Below, in pieces: positions 17,271-25,789 of a DNA stretch of 64,000 nucleotides; the stretch's first letter is position 1; each line of letters begins with the position of its first letter. The stretch comes from GCA-003244245 sp050699515 (GTDB lineage: Bacteria; Actinomycetota; Actinomycetes; Mycobacteriales; Pseudonocardiaceae). The notes beneath the pieces were generated by a model. It was given only the letters and a program-made list of their open reading frames with translations, did not search any database and had not been told where the DNA came from. Both the position numbers and the translations under genes were made by a program. The stretch spans positions 34,003 through 98,002 of the forward strand of contig JBOHFF010000076.1 in NCBI GenBank assembly GCA_050699515.1. Reading direction: 5' to 3'.

Positions 17271-18475
17271 GACGCGCGATCCACGTGTACCTGGCCGACA
17301 CCGGCACGCACGTCCAGGATCAGCTTTCCGCCACCGGTGCCGTCCGGTCCGGGGTCGGTCACGTTCACCCGGGATGGTTGGCCGTCGAAGTCGTTCCGGC
17401 CGAGGCAGTAGACATCGCCGAGCTGGGTCTGGCAGCTCACCTCGGCGTCGACGTTCGGTGGCAGCAGGACGTACGTCTGGCCGACGCCCACAGCGACGCT
17501 GGTCCGCACAGTCTGGCCCTCGGTCAATTGCAACCTGGTGAGGTCCAGATCGCCGTTACCCAGGGTGACCGAATAGTGCGGCTGCACCTGAGCGGCTGTC
17601 ACCGGGTCCCAGTGCCGGCCGCCGACCGTGAGATCAGTGGTGGGGGCGGCGCTCAGGACCCAGGTGAGCAGGGCCAGCGGGATAGCGACCAGAACGAGAC
17701 CGCGACCGCCTCGCAGGAATGAGCCCACCACCAGGCCGAGCCCGATCACACCCAGCAGCATCGCGGCGACCTGGGCGGCTGACAGTGTCGGTGCGAACGC
17801 CAGCGCGATCCCCCCGGTCAGCAGCGCGAGACCGAGAGTGATCGGAGTGATCTTTGATCGGGCATGCTGCGGCGGTGTGCTGGATTCGGGCGGCGCTGAG
17901 GGCTCCGGCAGGTCCCAGGCGAATGGTGCCGCACCCAGCGGGTCCCACGCGGGCGGAACAGGCGCGCCGGACTTGTCAGTCGTGTCGGCGGGTGTTGCGG
18001 GAGCCGGCTCGCCTGGCATTGCCGTCCCCGCGGCCGGCGCCGACCCCGGAATCTCGCCCAGCGACGCCCGCGAGCGGTGCAGCAACAGCAGCGCGCCCAA
18101 GCCGACGGCGAGGCCGATGATGCCGGACCCCCCGTGGTCACCGAGCACCTCGCCGGTCACCAGGATCAGCAGCAGCACGAGCATGATCGTGAGCACCGCG
18201 GATATCGAGTTGCGTGCCTTGCTGGTCGGGCTCCCAGCACCGGAGGACTGGTTGCCCTCCGCGGGCAGCACCAGCCAGCCCAGCAGGTACAGCAGGATCC
18301 CGCCCCCACCGAAGACGGTGGCCACCACGAACGCCACCCGGACCAGCACCGGGTCGATGGCGTAGCGTCGCCCGATCGCCGCCGCCACGCCAGCGATCTT
18401 GCGGTCGTCGGCCTGACGAGGGGGCCTGGTGGCCCAGAAGTCCCGTGCCGTCTGCTCCACGTTGATCTCGCTCAC
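17267..18475 (-). CDS. PspC-domain membrane protein with LiaF-like C-terminus
   Basis: 402 residues from GTG 18475; the frame further upstream lacks coding character. Residues about 12-75 are a PspC domain (KIAGVAAAIGRRYAIDPVLV, then GGILLYLLGWLVLP). A proline/alanine-rich linker and several hydrophobic segments follow. The last 110 residues are the beta-rich LiaF-type domain (GNGDLDLTRLQL, VAVGVGQTYVLLPPNVD, VRAGVGQVHV). LiaF-like proteins restrain two-component systems that sense cell-envelope damage. The gene is divergent from a PspC-histidine kinase and its response regulator, which supports a shared envelope-stress circuit. Confidence 0.8.
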   Translation of the reverse strand: MSEINVEQTARDFWATRPPRQADDRKIAGVAAAIGRRYAIDPVLVRVAFVVATVFGGGGILLYLLGWLVLPAEGNQSSGAGSPTSKARNSISAVLTIMLVLLLILVTGEVLGDHGGSGIIGLAVGLGALLLLHRSRASLGEIPGSAPAAGTAMPGEPAPATPADTTDKSGAPVPPAWDPLGAAPFAWDLPEPSAPPESSTPPQHARSKITPITLGLALLTGGIALAFAPTLSAAQVAAMLLGVIGLGLVVGSFLRGGRGLVLVAIPLALLTWVLSAAPTTDLTVGGRHWDPVTAAQVQPHYSVTLGNGDLDLTRLQLTEGQTVRTSVAVGVGQTYVLLPPNVDAEVSCQTQLGDVYCLGRNDFDGQPSRVNVTDPGPDGTGGGKLILDVRAGVGQVHVDRAS

Positions 18476-18585
18476 GGTGTTCAGCCTGACCTTCGCGGAC
18501 CGCGCGCACCATCGGGGGTGACCCTGAACCGCCCCGGGTCGCGGATACCGGGGACGACCCTGATACCCCTGAGCGCGCTGCACGT

Positions 18586-19887
18586 GTGACCATGGCAGGC
18601 GTGCGCACACCGGCGGATCAGGCGAGGAGGGCCCGGCCGCGCGCTGCGCCGGTGCCTGGGTCGCCGCGGCTGAGCCGGCACCGGTCCGACCGGGTCATCG
18701 CCGGGGTGTCCAGCGGGATCGCCGAGCACCTCAGCGTGCCGGTGCTCTGGGTACGGGTGATCTTCGTTGCGCTGGCCGGTCTCGGTGGGGCCGGGCTGAT
18801 CGGCTACGGGCTGCTCTGGGCGTTCCTGCCCGCGACCGACGCACCTCCCCGGCGACCGAGCACGCAGCGGGATCGTCAGCAAGCGGTCGGTCTGGTCGTG
18901 CTCGCCGGGGGGCTGGCGTTGGCCGGCGCGGCACTGGGCACCGCCTGGGGTGGCTGGGTGACCGGACCGCTGGGTGTCGCCCTGATCGGCGTCGTCCTGG
19001 TGTGGCGCGAGGCCGACGCCGGCCAGCGGACCCGCTGGCGCAGCGGCGCGGGCGTGCTTCTCGGCGGCGGCGGCCGGATGGCGCTGCTGCGGGTACTGGC
19101 CGGGATCGTGCTGGTGACCAGCGGGATCGGGGTGTTCCTGCTCAACCAGGGTGACCTGGGCCAAGCGCGGTCCGCGCTGCTGGCCGCGGCCGCGACCCTG
19201 GTCGGGGTAGCGGTGCTGACCGTGCCCTGGTGGCTGCGGTTGATGCGGGCGTTGGGTGAGGAACGCCGGGCCCGGATCCGCACCGAGGAACGGGCCGAGA
19301 TCGCCGCGCACCTGCACGACTCGGTGCTGCAGACGCTCGCGCTGATCCAGCAGCAGTCCGAGTCGGCCCGGGAGGTGCGCCGGCTGGCCCGTGGCCAGGA
19401 ACGGGAGTTGCGCGCCTGGCTCTACGGACCGCAGGGCTACGGGCGGGATGAGCGGGCCCGGCTCAACGGCTCAGGTGGCGAGGTGCCGGCGTTCGCCGCG
19501 GCACTGCACTCTGCCGCCGGTGAGGTGGAGGACACCTACGCGGTGAGCATGCATGTCGTGGTGGTGGGCGACTGCGCATTGGAGGAGTCGCTGCCCGCGC
19601 TGGTGCAGGCCAGCCGGGAGGCGATGGTCAACGCGGCCAAGCACGCCGGCGTCGCCGAAGTCAGCGTGTACGCCGAGGTCGAGTCCGGCCAGGTGCACGT
19701 GTTCGTCCGGGACCGGGGCGCCGGATTCGATCCGGCCGCCGTCGCCGCCGACCGGCACGGGCTGGCCGACTCGATCCGCGGCCGGATGGAACGCCACGGG
19801 GGTACGGTGTCCCTGCGTACCGCGCCCGGTGAGGGCACCGAGGTCCAGCTGGCCATCGCTCGCCGGAAGGGTGGAGAAGACGCATGA
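18586..19887 (+). CDS. PspC-domain sensor histidine kinase
   Basis: 433 residues from GTG 18586 (ATG 18592 also possible). N-terminal PspC domain (DRVIAGVSSGIAEHLSVP, GLLWAFLP), then four hydrophobic segments to about residue 215. The dimerisation helix has EIAAHLHDSVLQTLALIQQQ with the phospho-accepting histidine, and the HATPase region has EAMVNAAKHAGVAEVSVY and DRGAGFDP. This is the NarL/LiaS class of kinases. It overlaps the response regulator by four bases and faces the PspC/LiaF-like gene across a 110-base divergent promoter region. Confidence 0.88.
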   Translation: MTMAGVRTPADQARRARPRAAPVPGSPRLSRHRSDRVIAGVSSGIAEHLSVPVLWVRVIFVALAGLGGAGLIGYGLLWAFLPATDAPPRRPSTQRDRQQAVGLVVLAGGLALAGAALGTAWGGWVTGPLGVALIGVVLVWREADAGQRTRWRSGAGVLLGGGGRMALLRVLAGIVLVTSGIGVFLLNQGDLGQARSALLAAAATLVGVAVLTVPWWLRLMRALGEERRARIRTEERAEIAAHLHDSVLQTLALIQQQSESAREVRRLARGQERELRAWLYGPQGYGRDERARLNGSGGEVPAFAAALHSAAGEVEDTYAVSMHVVVVGDCALEESLPALVQASREAMVNAAKHAGVAEVSVYAEVESGQVHVFVRDRGAGFDPAAVAADRHGLADSIRGRMERHGGTVSLRTAPGEGTEVQLAIARRKGGEDA

Positions 19888-20582
19888 CCGACGACGGGGA
19901 CGTGAGCGAGGACCGCGCCATTCGGGTCTTCCTGGTCGATGACCATGCACTGTTCCGTACTGGAGTGAAGGCCGAGCTGGACCGGGCCGGTGCCGCCGAG
20001 TCGGGCCTGCCGGCGGTCGTGGTGGTCGGCGAGGGCGGATCAGTGAACGAGGCGGTCACCGGGATCGGGCACCTGCGCCCCGACGTCGTGCTCCGGGACG
20101 TCCACATGCCCGATGGTGGTGGCGCGGAGGTGCTGCGCCGCGTCCGTCCCGCGCAGCCCGATGTGGTGTTCCTCGCGCTGTCGGTGTCCGACGCGGCCGA
20201 CGACGTGATCGCGGTGATCCGCAGCGGCGCCCGCGGGTACGTGACCAAGACGATCTCCGGGCGGGAGCTGGCCGACGCGGTGCGCCGGGTGCACGGGGGT
20301 GACCCGGTGTTCTCCCCGCGGCTGGCCGGATTCGTCCTCGACGCCTTCGCCCAACGCTCCGGCGAGGCACCGGTCGGTGACCCGGAGATGGACCTGCTCA
20401 CCCCGCGCGAGCGCGACGTGCTGCGCCTGCTGGCCCGCGGCTACGCCTACAAGGAGATCGCTTCCGAGCTGTTCATCTCGATCAAAACGGTGGAGACCCA
20501 CGTCTCCTCTGTGCTGCGCAAAACCCAGCTCTCCAACCGCTACGAGCTCTCCCGCTGGGCCTCCGACCGCCGCCTCGTCTAA
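19884..20582 (+). CDS. LuxR/NarL-type response regulator
   Basis: 232 residues. Receiver domain with IRVFLVDDHALFRTGV, phospho-acceptor aspartate in VVLRDVHMP, and the conserved lysine in GYVTKTISG. The C-terminal LuxR helix-turn-helix is LTPRERDVLRLLARGYAYKE followed by IASELFISIKTVETHVSSVL. Partner of the overlapping PspC histidine kinase. Likely targets include the divergent PspC/LiaF-like operon. Confidence 0.9.
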   Translation: MTDDGDVSEDRAIRVFLVDDHALFRTGVKAELDRAGAAESGLPAVVVVGEGGSVNEAVTGIGHLRPDVVLRDVHMPDGGGAEVLRRVRPAQPDVVFLALSVSDAADDVIAVIRSGARGYVTKTISGRELADAVRRVHGGDPVFSPRLAGFVLDAFAQRSGEAPVGDPEMDLLTPRERDVLRLLARGYAYKEIASELFISIKTVETHVSSVLRKTQLSNRYELSRWASDRRLV

Positions 20583-20599
20583 CCTCCCGCCCCGCCTCC

Positions 20600-20652
20600 C
20601 CGATATGGAGACATATCGGGTTTTCGGGCTCCTGTGACTCCGATATGTCTCC
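20600..20652. repeat. Palindrome and direct copy of CGATATGTCTCC-type motif
   Basis: CCGATATG (20600-20607) and CATATCGG (20612-20619) form an 8-base inverted repeat with a four-base centre. A further CCGATATGTCTCC is at 20640-20652, 31 bases before a broken serine recombinase gene. The same CGATATGTCTCC recurs at 21934-21945, on the far side of the recombinase and the VapBC pair. The spacing suggests recombination or attachment sites, or an operator of the recombinase gene. Confidence 0.45.
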
Positions 20653-20683
20653 GTACTGTCCGCTAGTGAGCTAGCGTGCGGGC

Positions 20684-20995
20684 ATGACGACCGCGAACCA
20701 GACCACTCTCACGGCGGGAACTTACGAGCGGGTCAGCCGGCTCAACGATGACGGCGCCGATCAACGGGGCCGTGAGCGCTCGGTGGAACGGCAGCAGGTC
20801 GCCAACTCCAAGGCATGCGCGGCGCAGGGCTGGACGATCATTGACCGGTACTCCGATCCGGGCCGTTCAGCGTCACGGTTCGCCACCCGGGCCCGGGAGA
20901 ATTGGGCCATGTGCTCGACGCGGTGAAGGCGCGCCAGTTCGATGTGCTGGTGTTGTGGGAGACGTCCCGGGCCTCCCGTGACACGGTGAGAGGTG
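20684..20995 (+). pseudogene. Broken serine recombinase (resolvase/invertase N-terminal domain)
   Basis: ATG at 20684. The first 70 residues are the catalytic domain of serine recombinases: GTYERVSRLNDDG with the active-site serine, SVERQQVANSKACAAQGW, YSDPGRSAS. At about 20907 one base is missing in a G run; the next frame continues with HVLDAVKARQFDVLVLWETS and RASRDT, as expected. The gene then ends abruptly near 20995, without the rest of the catalytic and DNA-binding domains. It is therefore frameshifted and truncated, the remainder of an integrative element. Confidence 0.75.
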
Positions 20996-21095
20996 TCGAC
21001 CGACGTCCACAGGAAGGTCGTGTAGGTGGCGTGCTCGATCACCGACGTGGACGCCCCGTTGAGGTTTGGGCTTGGGGTCCGGCGCCGACGGCTGT

Positions 21096-21518
21096 TCACA
21101 GCGGGTCGGGCAGCAGCGCGAACGACCCCACATGTTTGGGCCGGACCACCGTGAAGTGGCGCCGATCAACTGTCGCCACGCGCGTGATTCCCAGTCGCTC
21201 CGCCGTCGCGATCACGGCTGCGTCCGTGCCGCCGAGCTTGAGATCGGCGTACTGTCTGACGAGGACGGCCATACGCATCACGTCTTCCTCCAGGAAGTCA
21301 CCAAGCGAGAGTGTCTGGCCGGGCCCGAATGCGTCGAGAAACGTCGCCTCGGCGGTGGCGCCGAGATGCTGGCCGATCAGATAACACGTCTCCGCTATGA
21401 CGAGCGGCGGCACGATCAAGGGCCGGGGGGCGACGGCCAGCCAGTGCACGCAGGCCTTGTGGTGGGTGTCGCGGCGATCAGCCAAGGCGTAGAGGACGCC
21501 CGTGTCCACGATGATCAC
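21096..21518 (-). CDS. vapC: VapC-type PIN-domain toxin
   Basis: 140 residues from GTG 21518, six bases after the antitoxin stop. PIN-domain acidic residues are visible in IIVDTGVLYALADRRD (start), VIAETCYLI, LGGTDAAVIATAERLG and VATVDRRHF. VapC proteins are magnesium-dependent RNases that cut tRNA or rRNA when not bound by VapB. The product is cytosolic. The pair lies inside the segment bounded by the CGATATGTCTCC motifs, as expected of cargo on a small mobile element. Confidence 0.85.
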   Translation of the reverse strand: MIIVDTGVLYALADRRDTHHKACVHWLAVAPRPLIVPPLVIAETCYLIGQHLGATAEATFLDAFGPGQTLSLGDFLEEDVMRMAVLVRQYADLKLGGTDAAVIATAERLGITRVATVDRRHFTVVRPKHVGSFALLPDPL

Positions 21519-21524
21519 GATAGG

Positions 21525-21731
21525 TTATGCGCTGCCGAACCCGTTGGCAAGGAAATCGTCTACCCGCTCGGAGACATCCGATCGGCCACTGTCGCCGATC
21601 CCGACGAACGCCGGCAATGGCTGACGTGGGCCTGGAAGGATGTACCGCTCCATCGCAAGACTCAGCAGCTCGTCGGCTTGCTCCTCGGGCAGGTTCTCGA
21701 CGAGCTGCAACAGTTTGTCCCTGCTGGTCAC
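21525..21731 (-). CDS. vapB: VapB-type antitoxin
   Basis: 68 residues from GTG 21731. Short protein with a helical start (RDKLLQLVENLPEEQADELL) and an unstructured C-terminus, directly before the PIN toxin on the same strand. This order and size are standard for VapB antitoxins, which bind the toxin and their own promoter. The DNA-binding class cannot be told from the sequence. Confidence 0.7.
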   Translation of the reverse strand: MTSRDKLLQLVENLPEEQADELLSLAMERYILPGPRQPLPAFVGIGDSGRSDVSERVDDFLANGFGSA

Positions 21732-21980
21732 ACGCGTATCGTACGCATACTCGTGCGTGGACTTCCCAAGGGACTTGCCAAGCTTGGAAACCGGATCCGG
21801 CTAGCGAAGGCCGCCCGGATCTGCTCCGGATGCCCCTCGGAGCGCCAGAGTGGCCGGCCGTGCCGAGGCTGTGCGTCGCTGATCCGCTGGTCCGAGCGGG
21901 TGATATACCCCTCTACCAGCGCTCAATTGGGGTCGATATGTCTCCATGTTGGGGTCAAGGGCGAGGCTAGGCTGCTGGTT

Positions 21981-22376
21981 GTGGAGCGCAGCGAGGCGGC
22001 GAAGACCCGCAGCCGGGGAGATCGCCGTTCGCTGTTCGACCGGTTCGTTGAGGCGGTCTACCGCAGGGTCAGCCGGACGTCGTTCTGCGTTCTGTGTGTC
22101 TTCATCGTCGTGGTCTGGCTGATCAGCCTTCCCTTGTGGGGGGACCTCGAGGAATGGCAGACGGTCATTCACACCGTCGCGAGTATCCTCACGCTGTTGC
22201 TGGTGGCGCTACTCGAGAACGCCAACCGCCGCGCGGAGGAGGCCGCCCAGGAGAAGCTCAACGTCATCGCTGAGGCACTCGCCGAACTGATGAGCTCGGG
22301 AGCGCGTCAGGATCCTGATCTCCAGGACGCCGTGAACCGCCTGCGCGAAGCCGTCGGTCTCGAGGAGCGCCATTGA
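21981..22376 (+). CDS. Small membrane protein, low-affinity iron permease-like
   Basis: 131 residues from GTG 21981. Two membrane segments (FCVLCVFIVVVWLISLPLW; WQTVIHTVASILTLLLVALL) are followed by ENANRRAEEAAQEKLNVIAE. This two-helix plus N-x-R-x..A..KL pattern resembles the C-terminal part of the low-affinity iron permease family, which is poorly characterised in bacteria. The start lies just right of the 21934 motif copy. Transport activity is not shown. Confidence 0.5.
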   Translation: MERSEAAKTRSRGDRRSLFDRFVEAVYRRVSRTSFCVLCVFIVVVWLISLPLWGDLEEWQTVIHTVASILTLLLVALLENANRRAEEAAQEKLNVIAEALAELMSSGARQDPDLQDAVNRLREAVGLEERH

Positions 22377-22666
22377 TATCTGGGCAATGAACGGAATGAT
22401 CCGGAGTGGCTTCGGTCATGGAGACGGCTGTAGTCGATTGACGCAGGCTCAGTCCGACCAAGGGAGGACCAGGACGCCCACCGGGAAGCTACGGTCTTCG
22501 GAATAGGTTGAATGGAGTATGCTACAGGGCGCATCGCCGCCGCGTCCCCAAACCGATAGCGCGGTCTGGACGATTGGGGCCGTAGAGTCTCAGGCATGCT
22601 AAGTTCCCGGGAGGTTCTGGCATAATAACCTGAACACAGGTGATCCTTCCGACTGGAAGGCAGATC

Positions 22667-22887
22667 ATGTTCGGAGCGTTCGTACTACTCGTAACCGCCC
22701 CCGTACGGATGGTAGGGGGACTAGCTGTGGGGGAGTATTGCTATTGGTTGCTATCGCAGGCCGTGTGGAGACCAACAGAAAACTCGCCGAGCTCAACCGC
22801 CAGTCGCAGAAGTCGCTTTGGGTTGGGTACTTTGGAATAATACTGTCCGTAATCGGACTGCTGGCTCTGTTGGTAGGTGTTCGGTGA
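22667..22887 (+). pseudogene. Small two-helix membrane protein with a frameshift in a G run
   Basis: From ATG 22667 one frame gives FGAFVLLVTAPVRMVGGLAV; after the GGGGG run at about 22729-22733 a different frame continues with GVLLLVAIAGRVETNRKLAE and then WVGYFGIILSVIGLLALLVG to a stop at 22885-22887. Together they make a plausible 73-residue protein with membrane segments at both ends and a charged middle. One extra G would restore it. A sequencing error, true mutation or frameshifting are all possible. Confidence 0.35.
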
Positions 22888-22918
22888 TCGGGTGGGATGG
22901 CATGGTGGAGGTCCAGCC

Positions 22919-23113
22919 GACCGCGACCTCCGGCCCACCAAGACACAACAGAAGATCTCCAGGCGGCTCACCAGCGAAGACACCACCCAAGACCGACTCG
23001 ACATCCGCAGCTACATCGACACCGCCCGCAAACACGGCGCCGACATCATCACCGCACTACGCCAGGCCATCACCGGCAACCCCTGGACACCACCGCTCCC
23101 GGCGCCCACCTGA
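22919..23113 (+). pseudogene. C-terminal remnant of an IS66-family transposase
   Basis: The frame encodes RPTKTQQKISRRLTSEDTTQ followed by DRLDIRSYIDTARKHGADII and a proline-rich end. The Q-K-I-S-x-x-L...R..R.Y..TARKHG pattern is the tail of IS66 transposases in actinomycetes. No DDE core is present upstream and no terminal repeats are visible, so only the last 60 or so codons remain. Confidence 0.6.
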
Positions 23114-23190
23114 CCACCGAAACCGCAACTCACATCACCACACCGACGCCGCCTACGGTCGCTTCGCCATGCCCTCCGGGACGTGAATGT

Positions 23191-24750
23191 TTACCTGCCG
23201 GTGAGGGCGAAGGCGTCGATCCGGGAGGCGGACTCGATGACTACGCGGCCGTCGGGTGAGCTGCCCATGGTGAGTTGGTAGCGCTCGAATGTCGATTTCC
23301 GGTTCACCGGATCGAACACCAGGCCCACCAGCACGCTGTTGCCCTGCACGGCAACAGGTCCGCGGATTCTTACTCTGTCGATGCCGTTCCAGAAGTCGTT
23401 GTATCGGGCGAAACCCTGGGTGCGTGCAGCGGGCCCGAGGTGTTCCCACGCCACGGTGGTGTCCGCGGGGAGCAGACCGTAATAGGTGCGGACGGCCTGC
23501 TCCATTTGCTCGGGCTGTAGCTCCTCAGCCAACGGCGCCTCGCCCAACGGCTCCTCAGTCAGCGGCGGCTGGGCGGGTTGAGGCGGTTGTGGGGCGGGTA
23601 ATGCCCGCGCGCCGGGAGCGACCGCCCCGGTTGGCGTCAGCTGACCACGCCCGTCCGTGGGCCCGGAGAACACGGGCACCGCCCCCACCACGGCGAAGAC
23701 GACGGCGAGCGCCACGAGGCAGGCGGCAGTCCCGAACAGCACCGCGGGCCGCCGCCACCACACGAGCTCGGCGGCTCGGGGTGGCGCCGCGGGCGGCGGG
23801 CGGCTGGGCGGCAGGCCCACCGCGGTGGGTGGGGGCTCGGCGCTGCGCGGGGGCGCGGCCCGGACCGTCGGGGAGCTGAACAAGGGGAGGGCAGCGGCGG
23901 GGGCGCCATCGTGTTCCGCGATCGCGCGCAGTGCCGCCATCACGTCGGTCATCGACGGGCGCGCCGCCGGATCGCCGGCCAGCAACTGCATCAGGACCGT
24001 GGACAGCGAGCCGGCCCGGCGCGGGGGACGTACCCGACCCTCGGCGACGGTGCGCAGCAGGGCCAGCGTGTTGTCGTCCAGGCCGAAAGGCGGCTCGCCC
24101 TCCACCGCGACGTAGAGCATCGAGCCCAGCGAGAACACGTCGCTGGCGGAACCGGGCTGCTCACCCCGGGCCACCTCGGGAGCGAAGTAGGCGGGCGTGC
24201 CGGCCAGCACACCGGTGCTGGTCACGGTGGCGTCCCAGCTCGCCCGGGAGATCCCGAAGTCGGTGATCTTGACGGTACCGTCCTGGCCGAGCAGGACGTT
24301 ACCCGGCTTGATGTCCCGGTGCACGATCCCGGCCTGATGGGCCGCGGCGAGTGCCGCGGCGACCTGCCAGCCGATCTTGGCCACCTCGTGTGGCGGTAGC
24401 GAACCGTGCTCGGCCAGAACCGTGGCCAGGCTGCGGGACGGCAGGTATTCCATCACCAGCCACGGCACCACCTGATTCCCGGTACCGGTGCCATGATCGA
24501 GAGCCACGTCGTAGACGGAGATGGCGTGCGGGTGTTGCAATCGAGCCGCGATGCGGCCCTCGCGCATCGCCCTGGCCCGGGCCGTCTCCGCTTCCCCGTC
24601 GTCCAGCCCGGATTGCATGAGCAATTCCTTGAGCGCGACCGTGCGGTCCAGCCGCTCGTCGTGCGCTCGCCAGACCACGCCCATCGCACCGGCGCCCACC
24701 TGCAGGTCCAGGCGGTAGCGACCGGCGATCAGCCGGGCATCGGAGTTCAC
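23191..24750 (-). CDS. PknB-type Ser/Thr protein kinase with C-terminal extracellular part
   Basis: 519 residues from GTG 24750, with GAGGAA nine bases upstream. The kinase domain (about 8-280) has the glycine loop VGAGAMGVVW, catalytic VHRDIKPGNVLL, DFG in KITDFGISRA and APEVARGE. A proline-rich linker follows, then one membrane segment (about 336-358), then a proline/glutamate-rich spacer and a 120-residue outer domain (YYGLLPADTTVAWEHLGPAA, YNDFWNGIDRVRIRGP). This outer part resembles the small domain seen after the linker in actinobacterial kinases that sense the envelope. No PASTA repeats. No clear operon partner. Confidence 0.88.
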   Translation of the reverse strand: MNSDARLIAGRYRLDLQVGAGAMGVVWRAHDERLDRTVALKELLMQSGLDDGEAETARARAMREGRIAARLQHPHAISVYDVALDHGTGTGNQVVPWLVMEYLPSRSLATVLAEHGSLPPHEVAKIGWQVAAALAAAHQAGIVHRDIKPGNVLLGQDGTVKITDFGISRASWDATVTSTGVLAGTPAYFAPEVARGEQPGSASDVFSLGSMLYVAVEGEPPFGLDDNTLALLRTVAEGRVRPPRRAGSLSTVLMQLLAGDPAARPSMTDVMAALRAIAEHDGAPAAALPLFSSPTVRAAPPRSAEPPPTAVGLPPSRPPPAAPPRAAELVWWRRPAVLFGTAACLVALAVVFAVVGAVPVFSGPTDGRGQLTPTGAVAPGARALPAPQPPQPAQPPLTEEPLGEAPLAEELQPEQMEQAVRTYYGLLPADTTVAWEHLGPAARTQGFARYNDFWNGIDRVRIRGPVAVQGNSVLVGLVFDPVNRKSTFERYQLTMGSSPDGRVVIESASRIDAFALTGR

Positions 24751-24872
24751 TTAACGACATTCCTCGCGCACGACCTCAGGCTAGAGCCCTGCGTGCCATG
24801 CACAACCCGCCGTGGCCTGCTCCGTCGCTATCCGGTAGTTACGGCGGGACGGGCGGTGCCCCCCTTATTAGT

Positions 24873-25181
24873 TCACCCCCCGCTGCGGTAGCGGGTCCGG
24901 CTGCTTTGCAGCGCCTGGTAGCCCACCACACCACTCCCGGCGCCGGCCAGGATGGCCAGGATGTCCGCAGCTGCGGGACCGGTCGTGAGCAGCAACGCGA
25001 GCAGGGCGACGCCGAGGGTGACCCCGGCCACCGGAACCCGGCTGCGCACGTACTGGCTGACCGGCTCGCCACCGGCACGCCGGTTCGCCGCTGAGCCGAG
25101 CATCGCCAGGTACCCACCGTGGGCCGCGGCGGCCAGCAACCCGGCCAGCGCGGCAAGGACAGCAATCACATTCAGCACCAT
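24873..25181 (-). CDS. Small membrane protein (102 residues)
   Basis: ATG at 25181. Two or three hydrophobic stretches (LNVIAVLAALAGLLAAAAHG; VTLGVALLALLLTTG; ADILAILAGAGSGVVGY) and a basic end. It lies between the kinase gene and chorismate mutase on the same strand, 48 bases downstream of the latter. Unrecognised, but codon use is that of the core genes. Confidence 0.6.
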   Translation of the reverse strand: MVLNVIAVLAALAGLLAAAAHGGYLAMLGSAANRRAGGEPVSQYVRSRVPVAGVTLGVALLALLLTTGPAAADILAILAGAGSGVVGYQALQSSRTRYRSGG

Positions 25182-25229
25182 GCTGTCCAGTGTGCTCCTG
25201 CCGGTGCGAGTGGCGCGGGTGCGGATCGC

Positions 25230-25523
25230 TCAGCGGCCGAGCTGGCCGCGTCCCAACCGCAACAGCAGCATCGCCAGCTCGCGGCCCTCGGTGCCCAGCG
25301 CCCGGTAACGGTCGAGCACAGCCATCTCACGGCCGTGCACCACCCGCGGGCCGCCGGCGGCCCGACGGACCTGGCCGATCATCTGGGATACTGCGGTGCG
25401 CCGCTGCACCAGCCGCAGGATCTCCGCGTCGAGAGAGTCGATTTCGGTGCGCAGCGCGGTCAGGTCGGGCACTGAACCGTCCAGGGCCGTGGGAGCCGCC
25501 TCGCTGGTCGCATGTGGGGACAT
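25230..25523 (-). CDS. aroQ: Chorismate mutase (AroQ type)
   Basis: 97 residues from ATG 25523, chosen because GGAG lies nine bases upstream; an in-frame ATG at 25610 would add 29 residues across a hairpin. The protein is the all-helical AroQ fold: LRTEIDSLDAEILRLVQRRT, VSQMIGQVRRAAGG, HGREMAVLDRYRALG. The arginines and the GREM motif match active-site positions of the short mycobacterial intracellular chorismate mutase, which is also encoded next to the UvrD/PcrA helicase. It converts chorismate to prephenate for phenylalanine and tyrosine; the mycobacterial enzyme is activated by binding DAHP synthase. Confidence 0.88.
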   Translation of the reverse strand: MSPHATSEAAPTALDGSVPDLTALRTEIDSLDAEILRLVQRRTAVSQMIGQVRRAAGGPRVVHGREMAVLDRYRALGTEGRELAMLLLRLGRGQLGR

Positions 25524-25572
25524 CTCGGTGGTCTCCTTAATCTTGTCTCGGAGCCCGCGTTCCCTGGCAGCA

Positions 25573-25607
25573 ACGACGCCCCGAGTCCGTGGACTCCGGG
25601 GCGTCGT
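25573..25607. repeat. Long hairpin in the aroQ-pcrA divergent region
   Basis: ACGACGCCCCGAGTCC (25573-25588) pairs with GGACTCCGGGGCGTCGT (25591-25607) with a single extra C. It lies about 50 bases upstream of the aroQ start. It could be a bidirectional transcription stop or a leader structure. No T-run follows on either strand. Confidence 0.45.
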
Positions 25608-25789
25608 CATGGTCTGTGTGTGTCACGCCATCACGGGCACCGGATCCGGTACCCGTAGAAAAAGCGATGGCGGCGCAGCACGTCACGGAGTCTGCCACGG
25701 CGCCCGCTGCGCCGTCCACCCGCATTCGGGGCGAGTCGCCGCGGTGGAGTCCGAGCTCGACGGTGTCCCCCGGTACCGTGGTCGCCACG

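Noticed and set aside
21001..21095. Minus-strand fragment with LNGASTSVIEHATYTTFLWT
   Set aside because: It has some coding character and may be the end of another mobile-element gene, but it is too short and unsupported to name.
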